A DNA stretch of 64,000 nt from Plantago ovata (taxonomy: Eukaryota; Streptophyta; Magnoliopsida; Lamiales; Plantaginaceae), in the NCBI GenBank assembly GCA_028274465.1, contig CM051457.1:13295908-13359907 (forward strand). Reading direction: 5' to 3'. Each line of letters starts with the position of its first letter. The stretch's first letter is position 1. This document shows positions 50,084 to 62,260 of this stretch, piece by piece. The notes beneath the pieces were generated by a model. The model was not told the DNA's origin and ran no database searches. It was given only the letters and a program-made list of their open reading frames with translations. Position numbers and translations under genes: made by a program.

Positions 50084-52562
50084 AGGCGTGGGCTTCTGAT
50101 AAGTATATATTAAGTTGTAATTCTGGTGGTGATGAACTGATTATCTACATATATGTATATGCTGAGATGACAAATCCTTGTTTATGTAGAGCCAAGTATA
50201 GTAGCTCTTGTTTTATGTACAGTCAGGTAGCAGCAAGCTGTAAACATTCCCATGGCCCTGCTTATTTTCCAAGTCTTCTGCAGGTCCATGTCAATACTGG
50301 GGAAACTGACCTTTTGCTATGTTAAGTAATCATCCTTTTTAAAAAAAAATGTTTACGGATTTCATTTTCGTTCAGATTTTTAATGTTTATGTTTATTTTT
50401 TGGCAACCTTTTATCTTAAAACTTTATTATGGGTTCCGCAACTAAACTAAACACCACACTCATTTTAAACATTTTAAACGTAAACAATTACTCATGCTTA
50501 TGTGATTACAGCTTAGTGTTTGATTATGTGCCCATTTATTGTGTCAACAAGTGCCATACATGACAAAAAAAAAACATTAAATGCTATGCTTTTAAAGACC
50601 TTGACCACATTTTGAAATGTTTGGATACAAGTACAATCACTTCTAAAACAAGGAAAAGGAAAATTGAGAATACACAAAAAAGAAAAATAGAAATGAAAAA
50701 TGAGTCATATTCCAGGGGGACCTTTTTATATTCAAACATTAAAGGTTGATGGATTGGTGACCACAGGCTTGTGAGTCACTAGGTGTGATGCGGCGCACAT
50801 TAGTATGCCCTTTTGACTCATTACACACAATTGACGTCTCAATTGTCATCCACAAACGTTCAATTTCAGTTTCTTTCTTTTATTTATGAAGTATACTCGC
50901 CTGGTCGAGCATTTACCACTATTCGATTGATTTTTTAATTAATTAGATTATAAACAAGCCAAAAGTCATAAAGACGGAAGGTACTAAACCCCATAGATCA
51001 ACTTATATAAATGGGTGTTGGGATTTGGTGGAACTGATTCATTTCTAAATTTATATTTGCTAATTTAGCTAGGAAAAAGTATGTCATGGAGTTTAATTTT
51101 CGGTATATGCATTGGATGTTGACTGCCTCAAAATTTGTAATCAACTGTCAACTGCATGATATCCTCAAGTAGTGCCCCATGCGTAACGAATTGATTAGGA
51201 TTTTCCTGCATAAACAATGCAACAAATATTGGGTTGGGAGTCATTCTGAATAAGTTGAATTTCTGTTGTAATATAAACAACAACAATAAATAAAGAGAGT
51301 GAAAATATGTAAAATATCATCATATATGAAAGATGAGACTCGTCAAGAATCAAATTGTTTTATATCAAGAAATTGATATAACCAAATAGTATATATCTCA
51401 ATATAATAGTACAAATACACGCACTATACTAAGACATCAATGGCTTATCCTATAATTGACCTATACTTCATGGTATCTTCTACTTGAAGGCATGCGGGTA
51501 CCTGCACTGTGGGGAGAAAGGAGTTAGATCCCTTTTGACCGGTTTGTCTTGGACAAATCGGTACAAAACTTTACTTGAGCTATGAAATAGCTGTTAGAGA
51601 GTAGTATATTAAAAGAGGGAACGAATGTTACCTTCAAATGAGACCCCAAGGCCTCTATATATAGAAGAGGCCATGTCGGGACCCTTCTTCCATGTTTTCC
51701 AGCTTTTAGCTTTGTTGTTTTGTACTTCTTGTATGCTCAACGCAGACAAGGCATCCGCCATGCGGGTTTCTTTCTCTTACGCAGAGATGGTCTTCAACGC
51801 TACTCCTTGCGCATGTCTAACGGGAGTACCATGCGGGAAGCCTTCTTCTTGCGGACCAGGCCAATGACTTAGGCCCTGGTCTTGGAAAGTCTTCATCCCG
51901 CGTACTTGACTACGCGATGAGCTCTTTCTAGCGGACTTTCTACCCATGTACTTGGCCAGGGGCTCTTTCCTGCGGGCCTTCTTCCCACATGGTGGTTCCT
52001 TTCCTGCTAGTCTTCTAATTGCACCTAGTGGCACATTTATGGTGGTAACCTTGATAGGTATTCTTGGCGTAGCTCCTGGCCCTGTAGCAGGGCACAGGTG
52101 ATGCGGGGAGGATATTCTAAGTCATATCAAAAATAAAAAGCTTTTAGATAGAATGGAAAAATTATTTACGCAAGCGATTAAAAAATAAGCAAATAATGGT
52201 AAAACCGTAAAAGGATCATTCTGGACTCACAAAAGTCGATCCATCAATTCATGTAGATATCCCAAATCAAGCCAAAATGCTCATGACTCATCACCATCAC
52301 CTATTTTCCTAATTGCTTGTGGCCCCCCGCCTCCACCATCTTTATCAATTACTTTTACTTGTCAACCAATTATTCATTCATTCATCAACATTATAAAATT
52401 CTCCATTTTAACTTTTGCTAGTGTATGCTACTATTACTCAATAATTTTATTTTTGAAATAATTTTATTACGTGTATGTCTAAATGTCGTTTATGAACTAT
52501 AATAATTAATTCGTTAAGCTGCTTCAGATAGCTTACTCTTTTAGTATGGACTAGGCAAATAA
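50084..52562. other. Spacer with a possible solo LTR
   Basis: AT-rich around 50.1-51.4 kb with nothing recognised. 51500-52110 is different: higher GC, recurring GCGGG-x-CTTC words, and an internal promoter-like CTCTATATATAG at 51652-51663. It resembles an LTR of a retrotransposon, but I could not define its ends or a target duplication and no gag-pol is present. The 85-aa minus frame at 51777-52034 is most likely part of it. Confidence 0.35.
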
Positions 52563-52822
52563 TTCTTCCGTCTCAAAACAGTTGCACCGTTTTAACTTTT
52601 TACGGTCAACAGAATTGAAGTTTGACTACAAATTACTCTTAAACTATAATAGTAAAATATTTAACAAAATTACATATTAAAAATATAGGACGGAAAGTTT
52701 CATAATATAATTTTAATAAATATTTTACTATTATAGTTTAAAAGTAATTTGTAGTCAAAATTCAATTTTGTTGACCGCAAAAAGTCAAAACGGTGCAACT
52801 GTTTTGGGACGAAGGAAGAAAG
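52563..52822. mobile_element. Stowaway-like MITE
   Basis: Left TTCTTCCGTCTCAAAACAGT and inverted right end (ACTGTTTTGGGACGAAGGAAGAA). Continued match inward (GTTGCACCGTTTT, TTTGACTACAAATTACT) gives a nearly full-length hairpin. Confidence 0.8.
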
Positions 52823-52839
52823 TACAAGATAAACTACCA

Positions 52840-53185
52840 CTTCCGTAAAAATGGATCAAGAAGTTGTTTAATCTAGTCGTAATGAACTCTCGTAGTTGCA
52901 TTCCATCAAGAAGTAAAATTAATCCCCTATATAACAGCCAAACAACTCTCTCCCCCAGAATGATTCTTTCATATCCCATGGAACAAGCAAGAGAAACCGC
53001 CCTCTTCGCCGCATCCAACTTTGGTACACCCGATCCAAACTTGCCCCCTCAATCATCCATTCCTAGGATAATACAAAGCTCATAAAATCCCTAATAACAG
53101 CTTCAACAACAAACATATTATTTTCAAAATGTACAACTGCATCAAAATTCACTTTAACCCAACCTGCAGGGCATCTGAGGAACAT
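52840..53185 (-). pseudogene. Degraded LINE RNase H fragment
   Basis: Minus-strand reading gives PAGWVKVNFDAVVHFENN, VVEAVIRDF and then, in another frame, LDAAKRAVSLACSMGYERII. These are the start and middle of a plant non-LTR retrotransposon RNase H (GWVKVNFDA, A..A...A...G...II). A stop and a frame change break it, and the E and D catalytic surroundings are altered (LGERV). Confidence 0.65.
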
Positions 53186-53299
53186 GTATCGTCTCCACAT
53201 TTTGGCGCATTAATTCAATTGGTCTGTAAATGTTGGCCATAAGAAACGGGATGTAGTGTCTAACTTGGCGAAAGGTTTCCAACAGACTAACTCCATCAT

Positions 53300-53465
53300 G
53301 CTCATACAACATCTTAAAAAAAAATGTTCGCGGGTCTAGGGTCTGGACCCTACCCGGACCCATCGGTCTAAAGTTTAGGGTCCAAATGGATCTTTTCTCA
53401 TCTAGGGTAAGGTTCGGTCCGGGTATTTAAAAGGTATGGGTAAGGGTGGGGTCTGGACCCTACCC
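53300..53465. repeat. GGGTCTGGACCCTACCC-rich element fragment
   Basis: GGGTCTGGACCCTACCC occurs twice (53338-53354 and 53448-53464) within a GGGTC/GACCC-rich stretch, similar in style to the subterminal regions of hAT-like MITEs. No paired termini found. Confidence 0.4.
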
Positions 53466-53495
53466 ATTGAGCACTATGCTTACTCTTATCATATA

Positions 53496-53745
53496 CTCCC
53501 TCCGTCCCAGAGCAGTTGCACCATTTGCTTTTGGACACAAAAAATAAGGAGAAGAGTTAAATATAAAGTTATATTGTTAGTGAGTGTTGATTTTACTTTA
53601 TGGAGGATTTGTGGCCACAAAGATGTGTTGATGTAATATAAAATTATTATAATCATGTCCAAATATGGCAAATAAATGAAATGGTGCAACTCTAACGGAA
53701 CGTCCAAAATGGCAAAATGGTGCAAATGTTTTGGGACGGAGGAAT
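53496..53745. mobile_element. Stowaway-like MITE upstream of the SMXL gene
   Basis: Left CTCCCTCCGTCCCAGAGCAG after TA; right end inverted CTGTTTTGGGACGGAGG-type. Inner GTTGCACCATTT/AAATGGTGCAAC pairs. Related to the copy at 52563-52822. It lies about 470 bp before the SMXL start codon. Confidence 0.8.
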
Positions 53746-54210
53746 CACTTCATCAACTGCTCATATTTTTTTTGATTTGTTATTGACTATTTTATCACCC
53801 ATAGATACGTGAAGTAATTGAAAGAAGAACGTAGGTGGTATTTTCCAAAGGAAAGGTGAAATTTTATTTAAAAAAATTGAATTCCAAAAAGGTCCTTCAA
53901 GGTACTTGACACACAGTACACTGTACATATATTCTTGTCTTAAATAATTGAGAAAAGTGGGGAAACTCCATTAACAAGCAGACACATGTTCAAGTTCTGT
54001 CCTTCCCCACTTGCTGCAATTAGATATGCATCCATCTTTATAAGAGTGACTTCACCACTGCTTAATTCACACGTTTCGTTTCACATATTTATTTACATAT
54101 AACTAAAAACAACATGATGATATGATGCACCCACCCATACATATAATAATATTATTATTCTATTAAAAAATCATCCCAAACAGCTTCACGCGCCACTCTA
54201 TACTTGAGCT

Positions 54211-57200
54211 ATGCCTACGCCGGTCAGCGTGGCGCGTCAATGCCTCGCCGAGGAGGCGGCTGCTGCTCTCGACGAAGCCGTCGCCGTCGCTAAGCGCCGT
54301 GGCCACTCGCAAACGACGTCGTTGCACGTTATCTCCGCTCTCTTATCCTCTAGCATCCGTGACGCCTGCACACGCTCTAGGAGCAGCGCGTGTTCTCCAC
54401 GCCTGCAGTTTCGAGCGCTAGAGCTCTGTGTCAGTGTCGCTCTCGACCGTGTCTCCGCCGCGAAGTCTCCGTCTGAGACGCCGCCGGTGTCGAACTCTCT
54501 GATGGCGGCTATCAAGCGATCGCAGGCGAACCAGAGGCGCCATCCGGAGACTTTCCATTTGTACCAGCGCCAGGCGAATTCGGATTCGACGAGTTCGATT
54601 TCGGCGGTGAAGGTTGAGTTGAAGCACTTTGTGCTGTCGATTCTGGATGATCCTGTGGTTAGCAGGGTGTTTGGTGATGCAGGTTTTAGGACTAATGACT
54701 TGAAGTGGGCTGTTATGAACCCTATTTTGCCATCTCGTGGTTTTTGCTTCAATCTGGAGAAGGATGTAGCTAGTTTACCTAATTTCCCTTTCAATTTGGG
54801 GGGCGAGAATTCGAATTCGAGGGTTGGGGAAGTGTTACTGATGAAGGAGAAGCGAAATCCATTACTGATTGGTACTTGTGCTGATGAGGATTTAAACCGG
54901 TTTCTAGATTGTCTGAGCAGAAATGAAACTGGTGTTGTTCAAAACGAAATTGAAGGACTGACTGTGGTTTCTATTAGGCAGGAATTGGTCAATGGAGAGG
55001 TAGAATCCAAGTTTAAACAATTGAGTGGAATGGTGCAGAGTTGCCAAGGACGCCCTGGGGTTATCGTAGATTGTGGCAATTTGAAGTCACTGCTTGATGT
55101 AGATTCGGTGAATGTTGTAAATCATATAGTCTCTGAGCTGAGAAGATTGTTGATGGAGTCTGGAGGAAAACTGTGGGTGATTGCCTCTTTGGCAAGTGAT
55201 CAACTTTACAATAGATTGGTAGAAAGGTGTCCTAGTATTGAGATGGACTGGGATTTGCATCTGGTACCGATTACTTCTTCCACTGGGGGAGCACGGTTTA
55301 AATCCAGGTTGCCGTTCGAGTGCTTAATGGTTCATGCTATTGTGTTTATGCATTGTATTATCATAGTACTATATTGCTGGATGCTTTGTGTTATGGTTCG
55401 AGTGAGACAAACTTAAACATGTCCTTTACTAGTAAACTATTCTTGCCTGTTTGTTTATTCATACGTCTTGTTGTCATTTGAAGTAATGGAATTGATTAAT
55501 TAATGCAGTGTCTCTTTCTTATGTGTGTTTGTTGGTGGAAGATTTTAATCTTTCCTTAACACTGTTTTGACTTAACAATCTTGCATGCATTTGATTGGTT
55601 ATTTTAATGTTTCAGATGATGAGGTAACTGAAGTTGTAGAACTTGGCCTGTTTTTCTTCTTTTATCTTTTGAATTTAAGTTGAACTGTCTTACTCATTCT
55701 TACGACAATTACCACTTACGATCTGAAGATCAGAAGCATATCAAAATTTGCACATTGATTCTGCAATCTCTATATAAATTTGGCCACTAATATCTTAACA
55801 ATGTTCTATTACCTTTTTTTCTCAAACTCACATGTTCATTATATACATGCAGCTTGATGGGGTCATTTGTTCCATTTGGCGGATTCTTTACTATGCCCTC
55901 TGAGCTTCCCACTCTACATGCCACTCCGACTAAATCCTCGAGCCTCTGCAGCTCGTGCAACGAAAAGTACGAGGTAGAAGTTTCTACTACTGTGAAAGAA
56001 ACAGCCACCGGTTTAAATGCTAATCACCACTCAGTGAATCTGCCATCTTGGCTGACTACTGCTGCATGTGAGATTAGCAAGAAAAAAGATGGGATAGAGG
56101 TGCGTATCAGTCCTTTAAGATTTTTACAGCTATGTTGCTCGAGTGCTATGAAGTTTCAATAAACTTGTTTGCCATCTCTCCAGTGCAGGCCAGAAAGCAT
56201 GACACTGTTTTGGATGCTAGAGTTGGGGCATTACATAGGAAATGGAGTGACATCTGTCAGCGTCTCCATTGCTCTCGGATATACGAAAAGGATATTTCTA
56301 AGACCAAGTCTCAGATTTTGAGTGTTCCATCTTTTCATTGTATTCCTACTTCAAAGGACTCTGCTGCTGCTGGTTTATTCATAAATGGTAGCAAAACTGC
56401 TGATTCAAATCCTTTGATTCCTAAGCACCAAATATCGAGACCTGTAGTGGAGGATTTGGAGAATGTGCTAGCAGAAGTACCATTGCATGGTATCAGCAGT
56501 AGTGGTGTCAGTGAACCCTCTGCATCTCAGCAAGAGTTGATTGTACCTATTGCCTGTACGTCTTCATCCTCTGTGACTACTGACTTGGGGCTGGGAACAT
56601 TTTATGCTTCTTCCGAGGGATGTAAATCATCTAAAGCACTGGAGAGTACTTCTGGTCAGTTTGCCAATAAACATGTGTACATCAAAGACCTGGAGTACCC
56701 ATGGCAAGTTCTGGCCGAAAAACTTTACTGGCAGACTGATGCCATTCGAACTATTAGTCAAACTGTGTCATGTTGTAGAAGCTCAAAGAATGGAAATGTT
56801 TGTCTCAGCTTTCTGGGTCCTGATAAAGTGGGGAAGAAGAAAATAGCTGCTGCTATGGCTGAGATAGTCTTTGGCGGAAAGGAGAACTTGTTATCTTTGG
56901 ATCTGAGATCGCGGGACGTGAATCGCTCCAGTACCTCTATCATTGATTGTTATGATTTAAAGTATGAACAGTTGAAGTCAGGGAGGAAAATGATTGTTGA
57001 TTACCTTGCGGAGGAGTTGAGCAAGCGTCCAAATTCAGTTGTAGTCTTTGAAAACATAGAACTGGCAGATATTCTCGTTCAGAGTAGTTTATCTCAAGCC
57101 ATCAGGACTGGAAAATTTCCAGATTCCCGTGGCAGGGATATTAATGTCAATAACGTCATATTTGTCCTTACGTCAGCTTCTCTAAACGTTGGCAGAGATC

Positions 57201-57886
57201 GTCCACTTGGCAGAGCAGCATCCGAATTTACAGAAGAAAGTATTCTGGAGGCCAAGAATGTGCAAATTCAAATTTTAATAAGACCTTTGGAAGGAAACAT
57301 AAACAGTAGTAGTGCAGCAAAAATTTCAGTTGTATGTAGTAAAACAGTCCCTGTAAATAAACGGAAGCTGATCGGTCGTGAATCTAGCAATGCTGAGATA
57401 TTGAAACGCTCCAGATCCATGATCGACTTAAATTTACCTGTGGAGGATATGGAAGAAGATTTCAGTGGTGCAGAAACATGCGACAGCAACAGTGGTAACT
57501 CACTAAGTTCTGGAAAATCGATTGAGGAGTTTCTTGAGAATGTTGATCAAAATGTGATCTTCCAGCCATTTGATTTTGACACTCTTGCTAGAGAAATTCT
57601 GAACGAGATTGATGTGAAATTAAAGAAAGTAGTTGGAACGAATAAATTTCTGCTGGAGATTGATCGAGAAGTGATGCTTCAAATACTTGCGGCTGCTTGG
57701 GTGACAGACAGAAAGGATATGTTGCAGGATTGGATTGAAAATGTTATTTGCTTGACAATAAAGGAATGCCTGCAAAAGTGCAACGCTGCTTCAGGTGTTG
57801 TTCTGCAATTATTACCATTGGATGGTGCTGCAGTGGAGGAGCTGGCTTATGGACTGTGTCTTCCATCAAGGATAATCATTAACTGA
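54211..57886 (+). CDS. SMXL: SMXL6/7/8 (D53)-type strigolactone signalling repressor
   Basis: Three exons, 54211-55307, 55853-56099 and 56189-57886, give 1013 aa. The family resembles class I Clp ATPases. A double Clp-N domain fills about residues 1-175 (MPTPVSVARQCLAEEAAAAL, HSQTTSLHVISALL). A Walker A-like GPDKVGKKK sits at 658-666 and an EAR repression motif DLNLP at 861-865, within IDLNLPVEDMEED, which is typical of the SMXL6/7/8 branch. These proteins bind TOPLESS and are destroyed by the D14-MAX2 SCF complex after strigolactone perception; they repress shoot branching genes. The degron region at 711-720 reads KSGRKMIVDY instead of FRGKT-VVDY (see findings). The two-intron structure and the length fit the family. 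Confidence 0.92.
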
Positions 57887-59022
57887 TTTTTTTGAGGTAT
57901 GGATCATGTAGTTCTGTAATATTATTCATATATTGAATCATTCTAGTGACTAGTGCCCTCATTTCATATGCATTTGCGCCTCGTACTGCAATTGATGGTT
58001 TCTGGTATTACTTATGTTTCTTCCCTTGGAACCGTTTATGGTCATCTTTTATCAGTTTTCATCCAGCACAATCATGATTTCAATCCGGTTGGCATATCCA
58101 TGTATCATTACAGAAAGGTTCTCCATAATTTTCGCTGATATTCTTAGTTTCGGATCAATAGACATCGATTCACATTTTTTTCTGAAATATGCTGCAAACA
58201 GGATGAAATTGATAACATTATGTAGAATGAGATGAGACTACTGGTTGGTTTTAACAGAATTTCATGTCTTTCGTTTGATGACATTATTATGTCTGGTCTG
58301 GACTCTCAAATGATTTCTGCTAGTTTAGCATTGTTGCTGCATTACTTCTCTGTAACATGTCTGCTGTCCAAGTAAATCTTTGCTGTTTAAAGTTCCGATA
58401 GATTCTGCAGTATGGATGATGTTTTCAATATTAAAAGTTACAGATCAAATTTAAGTCAAAGAGCTGAAGGGTTTGCTTTTACATAATATAAGGTGGCATC
58501 AAAGATTTTCCAAGAATTTGGCTTACTTTTCAAGATGTTGTTGCCTAGGGCCCTAGACTACTTAATAGCATAATCTCTGTAGCAGTGCACCAAGCTCTAA
58601 CATCCTAGGACATCATTTCCGCTTTCTAGCTAGTGCGCTTTATTTCACTTCAACTATCATCTGATCACCTTTCTTTCTGAAACGAACATCGGCTGAGTTC
58701 CTTGGATGGTGTGTTATCTCCGAGTTTTCCATGTTTCATATTTTATGAAATTGCTTGCATTGCATTTAACTGTATGTTAAAGATGTAGGATCAATTTATA
58801 TTTTCTGTCTTGTCTTGCTTTTTCATCGACATAACTGACTTTTGACACCTGACTTTTTATGATTTGTGTGGACAACTATATTTGATATCTTTGATCCTTT
58901 CTTAGATGTGTGTGAAAGCTGAAAACCTCAACTGTTGTAAAGAAAATTAGTATAGATGTTCACGTTTGAGTTCATTCTAACTATAATAGTAATATCATTC
59001 GCTTCATTCAGAGCTTGGAACT
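57887..59022. other. Spacer between convergent SMXL and ATL genes
   Basis: 3' regions of both genes. Open frames at 57953-58235 are short and have no domain. Nothing else recognised. Confidence 0.5.
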
Positions 59023-59583
59023 CTACACCAAGGCCCAATTGCTACTCAACTGTCTCCTATCACTTGGTTCAATCCTACTAAGTTCAAGGCCTGGTGCTGA
59101 ATCAATGACGACACTGACACGTGAGTCGAGGGCTGACGGTTGCACAGCAGGAGCACGACAGATCGGGCATGTCATGTGAGAATGCAGCCACATATCGATG
59201 CATTCAGCATGGAATGCATGATCACACACTGATAGTTTTCTACCCAATTCATGGTCTCCAAATACACTCAAGCAGATCACACATTCCAATCCATGCCCTT
59301 CTTCCGCCTCTGCTTTAAATACAAACTGAGGAATTGTTGAAATAACAGAAGATCTGAGACCCTTCATCGGAGGATAAGGATTTTGATCGATACTGGGTGC
59401 TGTGAAGATGTTCCTGAGATGGTAAAGTCGGGCCCCCAGGAATAGTGGGGCGACTGGTTCTGGTGCCACATCAGTTACTGCAGGGCCGGTTGTTAAGAAG
59501 CATCTAGCATAGAAATGCAAGGACAAAATGAAAATAAGTACCAGGAGTAACATTAGGATCGCGGACATAATCGCAGCAAGCAT
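59023..59583 (-). CDS. ATL: ATL-type RING-H2 E3 ubiquitin ligase
   Basis: Single exon, 186 aa, minus strand. An N-terminal hydrophobic helix (IMSAILMLLLVLIFILSLHF) should anchor the protein in a membrane. GLRSSVISTIPQFVF is the GLD region in front of the RING, with R in place of D. The RING-H2 follows as C-x2-C-x15-C-x-H-x2-H-x2-C-x10-C-x2-C (CVIC, CDHAFH, CIDMW, CPIC), with the conserved tryptophan of ATLs in IDMWL. ATL ligases are intronless, often induced by stress or elicitors. The member and its substrate cannot be named from sequence. Confidence 0.92.
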   Translation of the reverse strand: MLAAIMSAILMLLLVLIFILSLHFYARCFLTTGPAVTDVAPEPVAPLFLGARLYHLRNIFTAPSIDQNPYPPMKGLRSSVISTIPQFVFKAEAEEGHGLECVICLSVFGDHELGRKLSVCDHAFHAECIDMWLHSHMTCPICRAPAVQPSALDSRVSVVIDSAPGLELSRIEPSDRRQLSSNWALV

Positions 59584-60765
59584 GTTTATGTTTGTTGTTG
59601 TGGCTGTTGTTCGAATTTGGTTGTACAGAGTACAGATTATGAGTTAATTTGTTGAATGAATCGACTAAATAGCGTATGTATGCGAATTAAACAAAATAGT
59701 AGTGTATGTGAATATGGTAAGAGTAGAGAAGATTGTGTTGGTAAGAAATGTGAGTGATACGGATGGATGATCAATGCTGTTCTTCACTTGAATGCAAAAT
59801 TGTCTTTGATTGTAGGCAAGTTTAGGTTTTGAATACTGAATAGTAAATGCAAGAATGATGTACTATGCCGTGAAGGCGACGGCACAATAATAGGTACTTG
59901 TGCTTTGTATTGTTATATTATTACTATATACTAGGAACCGTTCTGTGAGAAGTGAGAAGAAGCATCATAAACCCGTAAATAGCCCCTCTTATGTTTGAGG
60001 GTCAACTGGATTAAATCTAGCTGACCCGGTAATATTGACATTACAAAATTTGACATTTCAAATATAATAAAAACATTAAATTTATCAAAACATACATTTT
60101 TACTTGTCTTTACCTCTGATTTTTAATATATGTTAAACATCATAATACATACAACAATACTTTTATTTTTAAATCTTTCATTTAGTCTAATCCACCACTA
60201 AATCAAAAATCGAACACCGATATTATTTGAGTATTAAAGTTCACGTAATAGGTTTGCAAATCACACAATTCAAATTAAATCATACCGAGTGTGACATGCT
60301 CAAATTCACCAGTCATAGTCATATGTAACCAAATTCACATTGTCTTCTATGTAGTAGAGTGTTAGTTATGAGAAAAATGTGTTAAGGTCTAGTCTTGTTG
60401 TTTGATCGAATGATTTTTTTTTTTAAATTAGTGCTTTTTTTCTTTCTTCTTTTTCAAATTAAGAAATACTCTCTCTCTCTCAGGGGTCTTGTGTTACTTT
60501 GTTTCAAGTCCATCAATTATCTCGTAAACTAAACAACATTATATTTTCAGTTAAAAAGAACAAACCCATATAGGTTATAGTTCCGTGAGTAACACACATG
60601 CTAACAGAATCATTATCACCGTCGAAACAATAATCTTTGTGTAACTTAATATTTGATGTTAAAGATTCAAGCCAATAGCAATTTAACACAAAAGTGAGAT
60701 AACTGAAAAATAAAAAAATGCAAGGCTTTATTTAATGATAAGAAAGAAAAAAAAAAGTATATAAC
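59584..60765. other. Spacer upstream of the ATL gene
   Basis: Contains the ATL promoter and leader (59584-59950) and AT-rich DNA beyond. No further gene seen. Confidence 0.5.
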
Positions 60766-60944
60766 CAGGGGCAGAATCAGGGGCCGGCCGGGCCTCCGCC
60801 CCCAAAAAAATAAATTTTAAAGGTAATTTTTACGTTTCTTCAACTTTTGGCCCTCCTACTTCTCCTCATCTTCCGAACTTTTAAAAAATTATCTATACAG
60901 TATGTAACTTCGACCCCCCTAGTTTTAGTTCTTGATTCCGCCAT
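60766..60944. mobile_element. 179-bp MITE with 9-bp flanking repeat
   Basis: GTATATAAC lies on both sides (60757-60765 and 60945-60953). The ends are CAGGGGCAGAATCAGGGGCC and, inverted, ATGGCGGAATCAAG, a short imperfect terminal repeat. An 8- or 9-bp duplication fits hAT or Mutator. Interior GGGCCGGCCGGGCC palindrome. Confidence 0.65.
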
Positions 60945-60969
60945 GTATATAACTGAAATTAGTATTTAC

Positions 60970-61120
60970 CAATGAGGTCTAGCTCAATTGGTTAGACGGA
61001 GGTGTCATGACACTAGAGGTCATAGGTTCAATTCTCGTCAACTGCGAGATTATTTATAGTTTATTACTAGCTTTGTAAAATGCTACTTATGAAATTGTAA
61101 TGGTTCAATTATTAAAAAAA
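60970..61120 (+). mobile_element. tRNA-derived SINE
   Basis: A-box TAGCTCAATTGG (60980-60991) and B-box GGTTCAATTCT (61025-61035), at the spacing of a Pol III internal promoter, in a tRNA-like head of about 75 bp. A short non-tRNA body and an A-rich end follow. The cloverleaf is too degraded for a functional tRNA. Confidence 0.65.
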
Positions 61121-62260
61121 CTGAAAAATTGAAAAAAAGGTTTTAATTGCAAAATCAATAATCACATGAGTAACAACGGGAAGGTAGAAGATGTTCACAC
61201 CGCACCACACGTCCACGCTCCACCCCTATAGCCAGCCAACAGTAAAGTTAAGTTGCAGGTAGACATATGCAAGCCTGCCCCACCAATAAAATGTGTGTTT
61301 ACACATGATTTTTATAATTAATGATTTTACTTTTTTTAAATGTTAAATATTAAAATTACTCTCACACTAATTTTATACAAATAAAAATATTATATAGCAA
61401 CTTATATTTTCAAACCTAAATCGTCTTATATCTCCGCCGGGGATCGAATCTTGCACCTTTACTTCACTGACCCAAATTTTGGCCTGATTTTTTACTAAAA
61501 TAATTGGAAAAAAATATAATTTTAAGCAGAATTTGTTAGTGTTTGATATTTTAGTTGAAAAATAATTTAAAATTACAATACAAAAAATCCTAGTGTTCTT
61601 AACTATAAGTTCTAACATTTTTTATTGATAGATATTACCATAAATTAAATAACACATATTCATAAACTTATAGAAGACGGCTTTTGCGATAACAAAATAC
61701 ACATTTTACCAATCCATTAGGAGGGATTGTAATACTATAATATAGAAGTTCAACTAAACTTGGAGTATTCTTCAAACAAAGAGAAACAAATCCAACAGCC
61801 CAATAAACTAGACATAATCAACTACCAACTCCAATAAACAAAGTATTATTACTATTATTTTATTAATTATTAATTTGATTTCCCCTAACAGATTGAATTC
61901 CATTAAAGATAAGTGGTAAAATAATCAAAATGCTACTTCCTCCCCCTCTCTTTAATTCTTTAATGTTCCATTTTACAACTTTGAAGGATGAAGGATGTTC
62001 CAACTATAAATATAAATTAATTTTAAACTATATATAATGATAAATTTTTAACAAAATTAATTTTTTATAAATTATATTGTACTTTAAATTCTGATAGTAA
62101 ATGAGTATATGGCAGGTCGGCTGATGGTATGAATGGAGTGAGATAGTCTATAAGCATAGTCAGTCTCCACTTCGTCTTCGTCTTCTTCTCCACCTTCTTA
62201 TAGTGAAGACAAATAAATAAAGGATTCAATTGTAGTGTTTGCGCACTAGTAAATCTGTAA
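61121..62260. other. Spacer and PLC promoter region
   Basis: Very AT-rich. No gene seen. 62160-62260, with CTTCGTCTTCGTCTTCTTC, is probably the PLC leader. Confidence 0.5.

Noticed and set aside
54237..54794. 185-aa minus-strand frame
   Set aside because: It is a shadow of the GC-rich first exon of the SMXL gene, with no domain of its own.
60970..61045. tRNA gene candidate
   Set aside because: A- and B-boxes are present but no consistent acceptor stem or anticodon arm forms; a SINE head explains it better.
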